A DNA stretch of 64,000 bases from Amycolatopsis cihanbeyliensis (lineage in GTDB: Bacteria > Actinomycetota > Actinomycetes > Mycobacteriales > Pseudonocardiaceae). Positions 43,148 through 51,787 of the stretch are shown here, one piece after another. Every line of letters begins with the position of its first letter. Within the stretch, counting starts at the first letter, position 1. Location: the NCBI RefSeq assembly GCF_006715045.1, contig NZ_VFML01000001.1:186001-250000 (forward strand), written 5' to 3'. The position numbers were made by a program, and so were the translations under genes. A model generated the notes under the pieces. It made no database searches. It was not told where the DNA came from and saw only the letters and a program-made list of their open reading frames with translations.

Positions 43148-43955
43148 CCAGGACGTAGCCGCCGAGGACGGCGAACCCGGTCAACGGTTCGAGCAGTTCG
43201 CGATCGTTCGGCACCGACATGAACGCCACCGACATGGACGCCCGGCCCGCCGTCGACGGCAGGTAGGGAACCACGACGTCCGCGACCGAGCCCGGCAACA
43301 GTAACGGTGCCAGCGAGTCCAGCAGGAACATCACGAAGGCGATCGTGGAGAAGGCGAGCACCGTACTGCGCATCAGCACGGCCACGGAGATGGCGAGCAC
43401 GCCCACCGCGGCGAGGTAGGTGGGGGTGGCGAGTACCGCACGCAGCACGCCGGGATCACCGAGGGAGGGCGCGACCCCGTGCGCCGACAGCGGCACGCTG
43501 CCGGCGAAGAACGCGACCAGCGTGGCGAGCAGGGTCAGGCCGAACACCACCCCGCCGTAGACCAGGCACTTCGCCCACAGCATCGGCAACCGCGTCGGGA
43601 CGGCCGACGAGGTGGCTCTGATCATGCCCGTGGAGTACTCGACGGACACGTAGAGCACGCCGATCGCGCCGACCAGCAACTGCGCGAACACGGCCCCGTT
43701 GAGGGTCGCCTCGGCCGGGCTGGTCGGGATGAACGGTGCGCCGTCCGGCTCGGTGCCGGCGGCGAACGTCTCGCCCATCGAGCTGGACATGATCAGGCCG
43801 ACGCCGACGAGTACCACCATCGCCAGCGGCAGGCCGATCGTGGTCGACCGGACGGACCTGAGTTTGATCCACTCCGACGTGCTCACCCTGGCCAGTGAGA
43901 CGCCGGGGACGTGGGGCGCGGGGGCAGGCGTGGGGACAGGCGCGGGGGCAGCCAT
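43101..43955 (-). CDS. ABC-2 type transporter permease
   Basis: The 284-residue protein has about six TM segments after a Pro/Ala-rich N terminus (EWIKLRSVRSTTIGLPLAMVVLVGVG, then TM helices to the end). It is the membrane half of the ATPase encoded just upstream (overlap at ATG 43955), and resembles bacitracin/antibiotic-peptide-type export systems. With the adjacent two-component genes it may sense and export a toxic product. Confidence 0.82.
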   Translation of the reverse strand: MAAPAPVPTPAPAPHVPGVSLARVSTSEWIKLRSVRSTTIGLPLAMVVLVGVGLIMSSSMGETFAAGTEPDGAPFIPTSPAEATLNGAVFAQLLVGAIGVLYVSVEYSTGMIRATSSAVPTRLPMLWAKCLVYGGVVFGLTLLATLVAFFAGSVPLSAHGVAPSLGDPGVLRAVLATPTYLAAVGVLAISVAVLMRSTVLAFSTIAFVMFLLDSLAPLLLPGSVADVVVPYLPSTAGRASMSVAFMSVPNDRELLEPLTGFAVLGGYVLVILASAAVVLRRRDV

Positions 43956-44872
43956 CAGACCCTCCCGAGGCTCGGCGAGCGGTACTCGACCGCGTCGTGG
44001 GTGAGCTCGAGGAAGGCCTCCTCGAGCGAAGCCTGGGCCGTCGTGAGCTGGTGCAGCGGGATACCCTCGGCAGCCGCCACGTCGCCGATCCGCTCCGCGG
44101 TGAGGCCTTCCACCTCGAGTTCCACCGGGCTGACCGTGGTGACGGTGACGTCCGGGCCGAACAGGGCCCGCCGCAACCGGGCCACCTGTGGCGAGCGAAC
44201 CGACACCCGGTGGCCGGAGATCGCCCCGATCAGGTCGGCGAGCGGCAGGTCGGCGATCAACCTGCCCTTGCCGATGACGACCACCTGGTCGGCGATCTCG
44301 GCCATCTCCCGCATCAGGTGTGAGGACACGAAAACGGTGCGGCCCTCGTCGGCGAGCCGGTTCAGCAGGTCGCGGATCCAGATGATGCCCTCCGGGTCCA
44401 GACCGTTCACCGGCTCGTCGAGCAACACCGTCGAGGGGTCGCCGAGCAGGGCCGCGGCGATCCCCAGCCGCTGGGCCATGCCGAGGGAGAAGCCGCCTGC
44501 CCGGCGATGCGCTGCGTCGGTCAGCCCGACGAGCTCGAGCACCTGTGTCACCCGCCGCTTGCCGATGCCGTTGCTGGCGCCGAGCGCGTGCAGGTGATGG
44601 TAGGCCGAACGGCCGTGGTGGGTGGCGGTCGCCTCGAGCAGCGCGCCGATCTCGCGAAGCGGGGCCTGGTGCTGGTCCGGCGCGGCGCCGTTCACCCGTA
44701 CCGTTCCCGTGGTCGGCGCGTGCAACCCGAGGATCATGCGCATCGTCGTCGACTTGCCCGCCCCGTTGGGACCGAGGAAACCGGTGACGACACCGGGGCG
44801 GACGGTGAAGGTCAGCCCCTCCACGGCGAGCGTGGAGCCGTATCGCTTGCTGAGGTTCTCGACTTCAATCAT
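43955..44872 (-). CDS. ABC transporter ATP-binding protein
   Basis: The 305-residue ATPase has Walker A GPNGAGKSTTMRMI (about 37-50), signature FSLGMAQRLGIA, Walker B STVLLDEPVNGLDP, and a switch His in VSSHL. It resembles antibiotic-resistance exporters of the BcrA type. ATG 44872 starts a two-gene operon with the permease; a 59-nt gap separates it from the response-regulator gene, so four genes may be co-transcribed. Confidence 0.9.
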   Translation of the reverse strand: MIEVENLSKRYGSTLAVEGLTFTVRPGVVTGFLGPNGAGKSTTMRMILGLHAPTTGTVRVNGAAPDQHQAPLREIGALLEATATHHGRSAYHHLHALGASNGIGKRRVTQVLELVGLTDAAHRRAGGFSLGMAQRLGIAAALLGDPSTVLLDEPVNGLDPEGIIWIRDLLNRLADEGRTVFVSSHLMREMAEIADQVVVIGKGRLIADLPLADLIGAISGHRVSVRSPQVARLRRALFGPDVTVTTVSPVELEVEGLTAERIGDVAAAEGIPLHQLTTAQASLEEAFLELTHDAVEYRSPSLGRV

Positions 44873-44931
44873 GCCGGTACGGTCCCGGGACCGGAGTGTC
44901 CGCCACATCTCCCCGCGGCGGACACTCCGGC

Positions 44932-45615
44932 CTACCCCGAGCGGGGTACGTGGTCGACCGTGACCAACCCGGTCTGGTAAGCGATGACCACGAGCTGCGC
45001 CCGGTCCCGCGCGCCCAGCTTGGCCATGGACCGCTTCACGTGCGTCTTCACCGTCGAGGGGGCCAGCCACAGCCGCTCGGCGATCTCGTCGTTGGACAGT
45101 CCCATCGCCACGACCGCGACGATCTCGCGTTCCCGTTCGGTCAGCGCCTCCAGCAGCGCGGGCACCGAGCCATCGACCCGGTCCGGCTGGGCGAGGAACC
45201 GCGTGATCAGGCTCCTGGTGGCCTTCGGCGAGAGCAGCGCGTCCCCCCGCACGATCGTGCGGATGGCCGCCAGCAGGTCGTCCGGCTCCATGCCCTTGCC
45301 GAGGAACCCGCTCGCGCCCGCCCGCAGCGCCCGCAGCACGTACTCGTCGACCTCGAACGTGGTGAGCACGAGCACCCGGACCTCGGAGAGGTCGGGGTCG
45401 GCGACGATCCGCTCGGTGGCGTCGATGCCGTCCAACTCGGGCATCCTGATGTCCATCAGCACCACGTCGGGGCGCAGGCCGCGGCTCAGCGCCACCGCGT
45501 CGGTGCCGGTGGCCGCCTCGCCCACCACCTCGAGATCGTCCGTGGCGTCGATGAGCGAACGGAACCCGGCCCGGATCAACGCCTGATCGTCGGCCAGCAC
45601 CACCCGGATCGTCAC
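44932..45615 (-). CDS. LuxR-type response regulator (NarL family)
   Basis: The 227-residue protein has a receiver domain with Asp9-Asp10, phospho-acceptor Asp55 (LMDIRMPELDG) and LVLTTFE, and a LuxR HTH (about 160-220: LTEREREIVAVVAMGLSNDEIAERLWLA, TVKTHVKRSMAKL). GTG 45615 overlaps the kinase stop. It probably activates the adjacent ABC exporter genes on signal from the kinase. Confidence 0.92.
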   Translation of the reverse strand: MTIRVVLADDQALIRAGFRSLIDATDDLEVVGEAATGTDAVALSRGLRPDVVLMDIRMPELDGIDATERIVADPDLSEVRVLVLTTFEVDEYVLRALRAGASGFLGKGMEPDDLLAAIRTIVRGDALLSPKATRSLITRFLAQPDRVDGSVPALLEALTEREREIVAVVAMGLSNDEIAERLWLAPSTVKTHVKRSMAKLGARDRAQLVVIAYQTGLVTVDHVPRSG

Positions 45616-46760
45616 GTGTCCTCCCGTCCCGCGGCGGGCAACCGGGCCAGGACGACGAACTCGTCGCCGGACCGGGGCCCCGCGCTCAGGTTGCCACCCA
45701 GTGCCGCGGCCCGCTCGGACATCCCGGCCAGCCCGTGGCCCTGGCCGGACCAGCGGCCGCCCTCCGGCCGGAGCGCGTTGTGCACCTCGATGCGCAGCTC
45801 GTCCTCGGCGTAGCCGATGCGCAACCGCACCGGGCCGCGGCCGTGCTTGCCCGCGTTGGTCAGTGACTCCTGGACGATCCGGTAGGCCGACAGCTCGACG
45901 GCCGGGGACAACTCCCGTGGTTGGCCGGCGACGGTCCACTCGACCCGGGTGCCCGCCTTCGCGAGGTCCTCGACCAACCGGTCGAGCTCGGCGAGGCCGG
46001 GCTGCGGTTCGGCGGGCGCCTCGCTGCCGTTCTCCCGCAGCACGCCGACGACGGTGGTCAGCTCGTGCAGGACCGTGCGGGCCGCGTCACGGACGTGCCG
46101 CAGCGCCTCCTCCGCGGCGTCGGGCCGGGCCCTGAGGTGGTGCGCGGCCGCGCCGGACTGCACGTTGATCACCGCGATGTGGTGCCCGACCACGTCGTGC
46201 ACCTCGCGGGCGATGTGCAGCCGTTCCTCGACCGTCCTGCGCCGGGCCCGTTCCCACAGGGTCCGCTCCAGCTCCCGCCTGCTGCGCACCGCATAGCCCA
46301 GTGCGAGCGAGGTCAGCAGTGCGGCGATCAGCAGTTCGGGGCCACCCGGGGTGGGCAGGTCCAGCACCTGCTGCACGAACAGGGTGCCGAAGGAGAGCGT
46401 CGCCGTGGCCACCAGCGCGGTCACGGCCGCCGCGACACGATCGCGCGCGGTGCCGACCAGGTAGCCGGTGAATCCGACAGCCACCGCTCCCAGCTCGGAC
46501 ACCCTGTCCACCGGCAGGAGCAACACCCCGGCGACGCACGCCCCGGCCAGCGCGGGCAGCGGCAGGAGCCGCCGGCCTGCCGACGACGCCGCGGCCAGCG
46601 CCGCCGCGAGCACCACCCACACCGGGGGTTCGGACGCGGTGAGGCCGACCGCTACGATCCCGCCGCCCAGCACGGTGCCGACCCCGGCGTCCACGCACCA
46701 CGCGGGCACGGCCCGCGGGCGGGTTCGCGAACTCACCGAACCCACACGGCTCGCGCGCAC
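45612..46760 (-). CDS. NarL-type sensor histidine kinase
   Basis: The 382-residue kinase has four to five N-terminal TM helices (about 25-165) and no large sensor domain, a dimerisation motif AREVHDVVGHHIAV (phospho-His near 188), and a HATPase with SLTNAGKHG and GHGLAGMSERAAALGG. Such intramembrane-sensing kinases often detect membrane-active antibiotics. GTG 46760 is the assigned start. It is the first gene of the minus-strand sensor/exporter operon and is divergent from the cyclase genes. Confidence 0.88.
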   Translation of the reverse strand: MRASRVGSVSSRTRPRAVPAWCVDAGVGTVLGGGIVAVGLTASEPPVWVVLAAALAAASSAGRRLLPLPALAGACVAGVLLLPVDRVSELGAVAVGFTGYLVGTARDRVAAAVTALVATATLSFGTLFVQQVLDLPTPGGPELLIAALLTSLALGYAVRSRRELERTLWERARRRTVEERLHIAREVHDVVGHHIAVINVQSGAAAHHLRARPDAAEEALRHVRDAARTVLHELTTVVGVLRENGSEAPAEPQPGLAELDRLVEDLAKAGTRVEWTVAGQPRELSPAVELSAYRIVQESLTNAGKHGRGPVRLRIGYAEDELRIEVHNALRPEGGRWSGQGHGLAGMSERAAALGGNLSAGPRSGDEFVVLARLPAAGREDT

Positions 46761-46861
46761 TCCATGGGGCGACGATAGCCGCCCGTGCTGGGGTCGACGT
46801 CCGCCAACGGTGGTATCCGCGGTCCTCCGATGGGGGTATGCGGGCGGAGCCGTGGCCCGAG

Positions 46862-46888
46862 TTCACCCGGGTTCGAGCCGTCTTCCAG
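46862..46888 (+). promoter_or_regulatory. Possible degenerate SARP repeat ahead of cyclase genes
   Basis: TTCAC (46862), TCGAG (46873) and TCCAG (46884) follow at 11-bp steps, 55-81 bp upstream of the cyclase start. Only the middle unit matches well. Confidence 0.3.
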
Positions 46889-46942
46889 GCGGCGGCCGCA
46901 ACCTCGGCGACGGCATACGAACCACCGCAGAATGGAGTTGCC

Positions 46943-47434
46943 GTGACGCACGCAGAGCACACCGTGACCGTCGAGGCCTCGCTCGCCGAGGTCTGGGCCG
47001 TCCTGGTGGACGTCGAGCGGTACGCCGACATCTTCCCGCCGACCCAGGACGTCACGATCGTGGAGGAGGGCGATGGCTACCAGGTCATCAAGCTGACCGT
47101 CGAGGTCAACGGCGAGGTGCACACCTGGAAGTCACGGCGGGACGTGGACGAGGAACGTCACGTTATCGCCTACCGGCAGGTGGAGACCGCCCCGCTGGTG
47201 GACCGGATGGCAGGCGAGTGGCGGGCGTTCTCACTCGGCCCGGTGACCACCCAGCTCGTGCTCACCCACGACTACGCCGTACGCGAGCCGGTGGACGGCA
47301 AGGTGGCCGGCCGATTCACCCCGGAGGAGGCCGAGACGGTGCTGCACAACGCGGTCGAACGGAACAGCGTCGCGGACCTGGGGGCGGTCAGGCAGGAGGC
47401 CGAGCGCCGCCAGGCGACGGTCCCGGGCCGATGA
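46943..47434 (+). CDS. START/SRPBCC polyketide cyclase-aromatase (single domain)
   Basis: The 163-residue protein has the SRPBCC fold (VTVEASLAEVWAVLVDVERYADIFPPTQDVTI, VHTWKSRRDVDEERHVIAYRQ, WRAFSLGPVTTQLVLTHDYAV), similar to monodomain aromatase/cyclases of type II polyketide pathways such as TcmN-type or WhiE-ORFVI-like. It would guide the first ring closure. A single-domain enzyme fits a pathway without a ketoreductase. GTG 46943 has GGAG 5 nt upstream. Its stop overlaps the next cyclase start (ATGA). Confidence 0.82.
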   Translation: MTHAEHTVTVEASLAEVWAVLVDVERYADIFPPTQDVTIVEEGDGYQVIKLTVEVNGEVHTWKSRRDVDEERHVIAYRQVETAPLVDRMAGEWRAFSLGPVTTQLVLTHDYAVREPVDGKVAGRFTPEEAETVLHNAVERNSVADLGAVRQEAERRQATVPGR

Positions 47435-48192
47435 GCCAGATCATCGACCTGTCGGTACCCACCGAGGACAGTCCCAGCGAGGCCACCCCGGTCACCGTGG
47501 AGGTCCTGGACCACCGTACGGGCGCGACGGTCCTGGGGCTGACCCCGGAGGACTTTCCCGGCGGGATGGCCATCTCCAACGAGACGGTCACGCTCACCTC
47601 GCACACCGGCACCCACATGGACGCCCCGTTGCACTACGGGCCGACCAGCGGTGGGCGACCCGCGCGGAGCATCGACCAGGTACCGCTGGAATGGTGCCAT
47701 GGCCCCGGCGTCCGGCTGGACCTGCGGCACGTGCCCGCGGGCGAGGAGATCACCGTCGACCACCTCACCGACGCGCTCCAGGTGGCGGGGCACCGGCTGG
47801 GTGCCGGCGACATCGTGTTGCTGTGGACCGGTGCGGACACCTTGTGGGGCACCGCGGCGTACCTGAGCGACTACCCGGGTCTCGGCGGGAAGGCCACCGC
47901 GTTCCTGGTGGAGCAGGGCGTCCGGGTGATCGGGATCGACGCGTGGGGACTGGACCGGCCGATGCGGGCCATGATCGAGGAGTACCGCCGCACCGGCGAC
48001 CGGGACTGCCTGTGGCCCGCGCACGTGTACGGGCGCACGAGGGAGTACCTGCAACTGGAGAAGCTCGCCAACCTCGGTGGGTTGCCCGCCCCGACAGGCT
48101 TCACGGTGTGCTGTTTCCCGGTCGCGATAGCCGGCGCCGGGGCCGGCTGGACCAGGGTGGTGGCGATACCGGAGCAAAAACGTGCGAAGTAA
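47431..48192 (+). CDS. Metal-dependent cyclase family protein (PF04199-like)
   Basis: The 253-residue protein has the metal-binding signature SHTGTHMDAPLHY (His58, His62, Asp64, His68), shared with kynurenine formamidase and with late ring cyclases of some aromatic polyketides. It probably closes a later ring or opens/hydrolyses an intermediate. It is translationally coupled to the START cyclase, and a strong hairpin lies about 100 bp downstream. Confidence 0.83.
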   Translation: MSQIIDLSVPTEDSPSEATPVTVEVLDHRTGATVLGLTPEDFPGGMAISNETVTLTSHTGTHMDAPLHYGPTSGGRPARSIDQVPLEWCHGPGVRLDLRHVPAGEEITVDHLTDALQVAGHRLGAGDIVLLWTGADTLWGTAAYLSDYPGLGGKATAFLVEQGVRVIGIDAWGLDRPMRAMIEEYRRTGDRDCLWPAHVYGRTREYLQLEKLANLGGLPAPTGFTVCCFPVAIAGAGAGWTRVVAIPEQKRAK

Positions 48193-48588
48193 CCGCCACG
48201 ACACTGTGTCCTATTACCGAGGAGATCGAAAGTGGCTGGACCGGGCCATGTGACCGATATGTGAGCGATGCCTGAGCCGGTGCGGGCAAGCTTCAGGAAT
48301 GGTGGCCATCGCCGGACAGGCCGGCGGTGGCCACCTGAAGCCTTCTGGGGAGTCATCCGTAGCGGCCGGTGATGACTGGGATATCACCAGTACATCATGT
48401 GCCGACAACGTGGTCCGGCAACAGCCAGCCTGGCCGGCGGTGACGAGTTGCGTACAGTCCGGGTAACAGGTTCCCGGAGTTCACTGAGGGGGCTCGCGGC
48501 GACCGCACGCGGGGAAGACGCGGACGCCGAGACACCTCGTGAGCAGGCGCGACACCCGGACTCGAAGCCGAGTACGAGCGAGGATGTC
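48193..48588. other. Intergenic region between cyclases and SARP
   Basis: These 396 bases hold a long hairpin (48290-48341), a second smaller imperfect repeat near 48350-48376, and the SARP ribosome site. The frame is open upstream of the SARP start but without domain similarity. Confidence 0.45.
48290..48341. terminator. Long hairpin after the cyclase operon
   Basis: GCTTCAG (48290) pairs with CTGAAGC (48335-48341), and GGTGGCCA (48301) pairs with TGGCCACC (48327-48334), with an inner CCGG/CCGG pair around an ACAGG loop and a four-base bulge. No T-run follows, as is usual for GC-rich terminators. Confidence 0.55.
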
Positions 48589-49404
48589 ATGCATATCGGA
48601 CTGCTGGGTGTTCTGCAATTTTCAATCAACAACGTCTCCATAGTCCCGTCGGCGCGAAAAATAAGGAACTTACTCGCGTTACTCTCGCTGAACGCGGGAA
48701 ATTTGGTGACCGTCAGCAAGATCCGCGAGGAACTCTGGGGAGACGAACCGCCACGCAGTGCGAGCACCACACTACAGACGTACGTCATGCAGTTGCGAAA
48801 TCGCATATCGCGATCGGTGGACGATCAACATAATGGCGACGTCGCGAGAAATATTCTGATTACCGCCCCGAATGGGTACTTGCTCCGGGCTGGGGACGGC
48901 TGCTGTGACGCCATCGAGTTCGACCGGCTGGCCGCGTGGGGCAACCGGCTCCTCGACAACGAGGAGCACCACGGCGCCGCCGAGGCGCTGCGGGCGGCAC
49001 TCGCGCTCTGGCGCGGTCCCGCGCTCGTCGACATCGAGACCGGCCCCGTGCTGACCGGCGAGGTCATCCGGCTGGAAGAACGCAGGCGCCTGATCGTGGA
49101 ACGGCGGATCGAGCTCGAACTGCTGCTCGGCCGGCATCACGCCATCGTCGACGACCTCTCCGCGCTGGCCGCGCTGGACCGCACCCACGAGAGCGTGCAC
49201 GGGCAGCTCATGGTCGCGCTGTACCGCTGCGGGCGGCGGACCCAGGCCCTCGAGGTGTTCAGCAGGCTCCGCACGGCCATGCTGGACGAACTCGGGTTGG
49301 AGCCCGCACCGTGGCTGCACGAGCTGCAGCGCGCCGTGCTGGACGCCGAGCCGGGCCTCGAGCTGGAGTCCTATGGCATTCGAGGGCTGCTCGCCAGGCG
49401 GTGA
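48589..49404 (+). CDS. SARP family pathway-specific activator
   Basis: The 271-residue protein has an OmpR-type winged helix (about 5-95: RNLLALLSLNAGNLVTVSKIREELWG, STTLQTYVMQLRNRI) and a bacterial transcriptional activation domain (about 105-255). Such SARPs bind 11-bp-spaced TCGAG-like repeats and recruit RNA polymerase, and several such repeats lie ahead of the PKS operons here. GAGGATG precedes ATG 48589. Two rare TTA codons (48670-48672 and 48679-48681) suggest bldA-type control. The first 280 bases are clearly more AT-rich than the neighbours. Confidence 0.9.
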   Translation: MHIGLLGVLQFSINNVSIVPSARKIRNLLALLSLNAGNLVTVSKIREELWGDEPPRSASTTLQTYVMQLRNRISRSVDDQHNGDVARNILITAPNGYLLRAGDGCCDAIEFDRLAAWGNRLLDNEEHHGAAEALRAALALWRGPALVDIETGPVLTGEVIRLEERRRLIVERRIELELLLGRHHAIVDDLSALAALDRTHESVHGQLMVALYRCGRRTQALEVFSRLRTAMLDELGLEPAPWLHELQRAVLDAEPGLELESYGIRGLLARR

Positions 49405-49408
49405 CCCG

Positions 49409-49424
49409 GGGCCCGGCCGGGCCC
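49409..49424. terminator. Palindrome between convergent SARP and hydroxylase genes
   Basis: GGGCCCGGCCGGGCCC (49409-49424) is a perfect 16-bp palindrome in the 22-bp gap between convergent stops and may act as a bidirectional terminator. Confidence 0.35.
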
Positions 49425-49426
49425 AC

Positions 49427-50554
49427 TCAGCCGCCGTCGAGCAGGGCCCGCGCGTGCAGGTCGGCGTTGCGCTCCCAGCGCAGCACCGCATGGGAGGTGG
49501 CTCCGTGCACATCCCGCCAGATCCGCTGCAGGGGGCTCGCGGAGTCCTGGGCCTGGCCACCGCCGGCCAGGAAGGCCCGGTGCACGGCATCGCGCAGCAG
49601 CCGCGCCGCGAACGCCGCGTCCCTTGCGCCGCGGGCGGCAACGTCGGCGCCGACCGGGGTGGCCGTGTCCGTCGCCGCGCAGGCACGGTGGACCAGCATG
49701 GCAGCGGAGTCGATCTCGGCACCGGCCATGGCGATCGCCTCGAGTGCGGCCGGTTCGCGCGCCGTTTCGGGCCTGGCCGCGGTCAGCTCGACCAGGTGTC
49801 GCAAGGCCGCCCTGGCGGCACCGACCGACACCGAGGCGAACAGCGGCGGGGCGGCACCGAGTAGCGGCACCCGGTGGCAGGCCTGCGCGCCGGCGCCCGC
49901 GGCACCAGCGATGAGCGCGGCACGCGAGAACACCCGATGCTCGGGCACCAGCACCCCGTCCAGCACCACCGTGTGGCTTCCGGTGGCCCGCATACCGACC
50001 GTGTCCCAGGTGTCCCGGACCGCGAAGTCGGACCGGGGCACGGCGAAGAACCGGGCCTCGGATTCCCGCGCACCACCGGCCGGCGCGCACAGCAGCGCCC
50101 AGGTGGCGTGATCGACCGCACTGACCGGCCGCCACGAGCCGCTGAGCAGCCAACCGCCGGGAGCGGGCTCGACCTCCCCCGAGGGGACGAGACCGGCGAC
50201 GATGGCGGTGTCCGGCCCTTCCGCCCACACCTCCCGCTGGCCCTCCGGCGGCAGGTAGGCGGCCATCCGGCCGGACGTAGCGTAGATCAGCCCGCACCAG
50301 GCGGCGGAAAGGCACCCGCCGCCCACGGCGTCGAGCGCATCGGCGAGCTCGGTGAACCCGCCCGCGGTGCCGCCCCGGGCACTCGGCACGAAATGCCGGG
50401 CGAACCCCGCTCGCAGCAGGGCTTCCGCGACCTCGGGGGTCAGCCGGCGCCGGGACTCGCCCTCGGCGGCATCGGCCGAGGCCGCCGCGACGAGGTCCGC
50501 GGTGCACAGTTTCCTGGCCTGGGGTACGGGCGTCGGCAGTTGGTTGATGGGCAC
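49427..50554 (-). CDS. Acyl-CoA-dehydrogenase-fold flavin-dependent hydroxylase
   Basis: The 375-residue protein has the acyl-CoA dehydrogenase fold (FVPSARGGTAGGFTELADALDAVGGGCLSAAWCG, GGWLLSGSWRPVSAVDHATWALLCA, WDTVGMRATGSHTVVLDGVLVPEHRVF) but resembles group D oxygenases such as HpaB/ActVA-ORF5. These use reduced flavin from a reductase to hydroxylate phenolic polyketides. The reductase encoded at 42572-43147 is the obvious partner. It follows the CLF gene by 9 nt in the KS operon. Confidence 0.84.
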   Translation of the reverse strand: MPINQLPTPVPQARKLCTADLVAAASADAAEGESRRRLTPEVAEALLRAGFARHFVPSARGGTAGGFTELADALDAVGGGCLSAAWCGLIYATSGRMAAYLPPEGQREVWAEGPDTAIVAGLVPSGEVEPAPGGWLLSGSWRPVSAVDHATWALLCAPAGGARESEARFFAVPRSDFAVRDTWDTVGMRATGSHTVVLDGVLVPEHRVFSRAALIAGAAGAGAQACHRVPLLGAAPPLFASVSVGAARAALRHLVELTAARPETAREPAALEAIAMAGAEIDSAAMLVHRACAATDTATPVGADVAARGARDAAFAARLLRDAVHRAFLAGGGQAQDSASPLQRIWRDVHGATSHAVLRWERNADLHARALLDGG

Positions 50555-50563
50555 GGTCCCTCC

Positions 50564-51787
50564 TCAGTTGGTCGCGCGGACGACGAGCGCGGCGTTGAAG
50601 CCGCCGTGCCCCCTCGCCAGCACGAGGGCGGAGCGCACCGGCGCGCCACGGCCGCGCCGGCACACCAGGTCCATCCGGTGCTGGTACGCCGGCGAGTCGA
50701 CCGGGCCGGACGGCGGGATCACCTGGTCCCGCAACGCCAGCAGGGCAGCCGCGACGTCCAGCGGGGGGCCGCCGGCGGACAGCCGTCCGAAGGCGGCCTT
50801 CGGCGCGGTGACCGGTACTCCGGCCGGTCCGAAAACCTGCTCGATCGCGGCCGACTCCAGCCGGTCCCGCTCCGGTATGCCGGCGGCGTCGGCGAACACC
50901 ATGTCGATCTCGGCCGGCACCATCCCCGCGTCGGTGATGGCCGCTCGCGCGGCCCGCGCCAGCCCGGGTGGACGAGTCGAGCCCGGTGGCGGATCGAACG
51001 TCGCGGCGTACCCGGCGATCTCGCCGCAGGGCTCCGCGCCCCGAGCGCGCGCCGCCGACTCCTCCTCGAGAACCAGTATCGCGCCGCCCTCGCCTGGCAC
51101 GTACCCACCGGCCTCGGCGTGGAACGGTCGGTAGGCCAGCCCCGGGTCCGGCTCCGTGCTGACCCGGCCAGTGGAGAGGTGACACACCCATCCCCACGGG
51201 TCGAGGGCCGACTCCACCCCGCCGGTCACCGCGAGCGTGCTGCCGGCGAGGATGGTGCGCCGCGCGTGCCCGATCGCGTCCAGCCCGCCCGCCTGCTCGG
51301 CGACCACCACCCCGCTCGGTCCGCGCATCCCGTACCGGATAGAGATCTGCCCGGTGTTCACCGCGTAGAACCAGGCGAACGACTCGTAGACGCTCACGTG
51401 CTCCGGGCCGTTGTTCCACAGCTTGTTGACCTCGGTGTGGGTGAACTCGAAGCCACCCATGGCGTTCGACGTCACCACCCCCATGCCGTACTCGGGGAAC
51501 CCGGAAGGGTCGACGCCCGCGTCGACGAGTGCTTCTTCGGCGGCGGGCAGGGCGAGCCTGGTCACCCGGTCGGTTTGCGGGAGAAGCCTGCCCGGAACAT
51601 GCTGCTCCGCGTCGAAATCCAGCACCTGGCCCGCCACGCGAGCCGGGTACACCGAGCTGTCGTAGCCGGTGAGCCGGTTGAGCCCGACACGCCCTTCCAG
51701 CACCGCCTTCCAGTACCGGTCGATCCCGATCCCGTTCGGCGCGACGGCACCCAGTCCGGTGACCACCACCCTCGGCCGCCCGCTCAT
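50564..51787 (-). CDS. Chain-length factor (KS-beta) of the type II PKS
   Basis: The 407-residue ketosynthase homologue has Gln165 in place of the active-site Cys ([14 protein letters not shown]), the hallmark of chain-length factors. It pairs with KS-alpha to set polyketide length and make the first decarboxylation. Its ATG overlaps the KS-alpha stop (ATGA), as in nearly all aromatic PKS clusters. Chain length cannot be read by eye. Confidence 0.95.
   Translation of the reverse strand: MSGRPRVVVTGLGAVAPNGIGIDRYWKAVLEGRVGLNRLTGYDSSVYPARVAGQVLDFDAEQHVPGRLLPQTDRVTRLALPAAEEALVDAGVDPSGFPEYGMGVVTSNAMGGFEFTHTEVNKLWNNGPEHVSVYESFAWFYAVNTGQISIRYGMRGPSGVVVAEQAGGLDAIGHARRTILAGSTLAVTGGVESALDPWGWVCHLSTGRVSTEPDPGLAYRPFHAEAGGYVPGEGGAILVLEEESAARARGAEPCGEIAGYAATFDPPPGSTRPPGLARAARAAITDAGMVPAEIDMVFADAAGIPERDRLESAAIEQVFGPAGVPVTAPKAAFGRLSAGGPPLDVAAALLALRDQVIPPSGPVDSPAYQHRMDLVCRRGRGAPVRSALVLARGHGGFNAALVVRATN

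Noticed and set aside
48562..48577. TCGAA/TACGA pair as SARP autoregulatory site
   Set aside because: The second unit is a poor match and the pair lies too close to the ribosome site and start codon.
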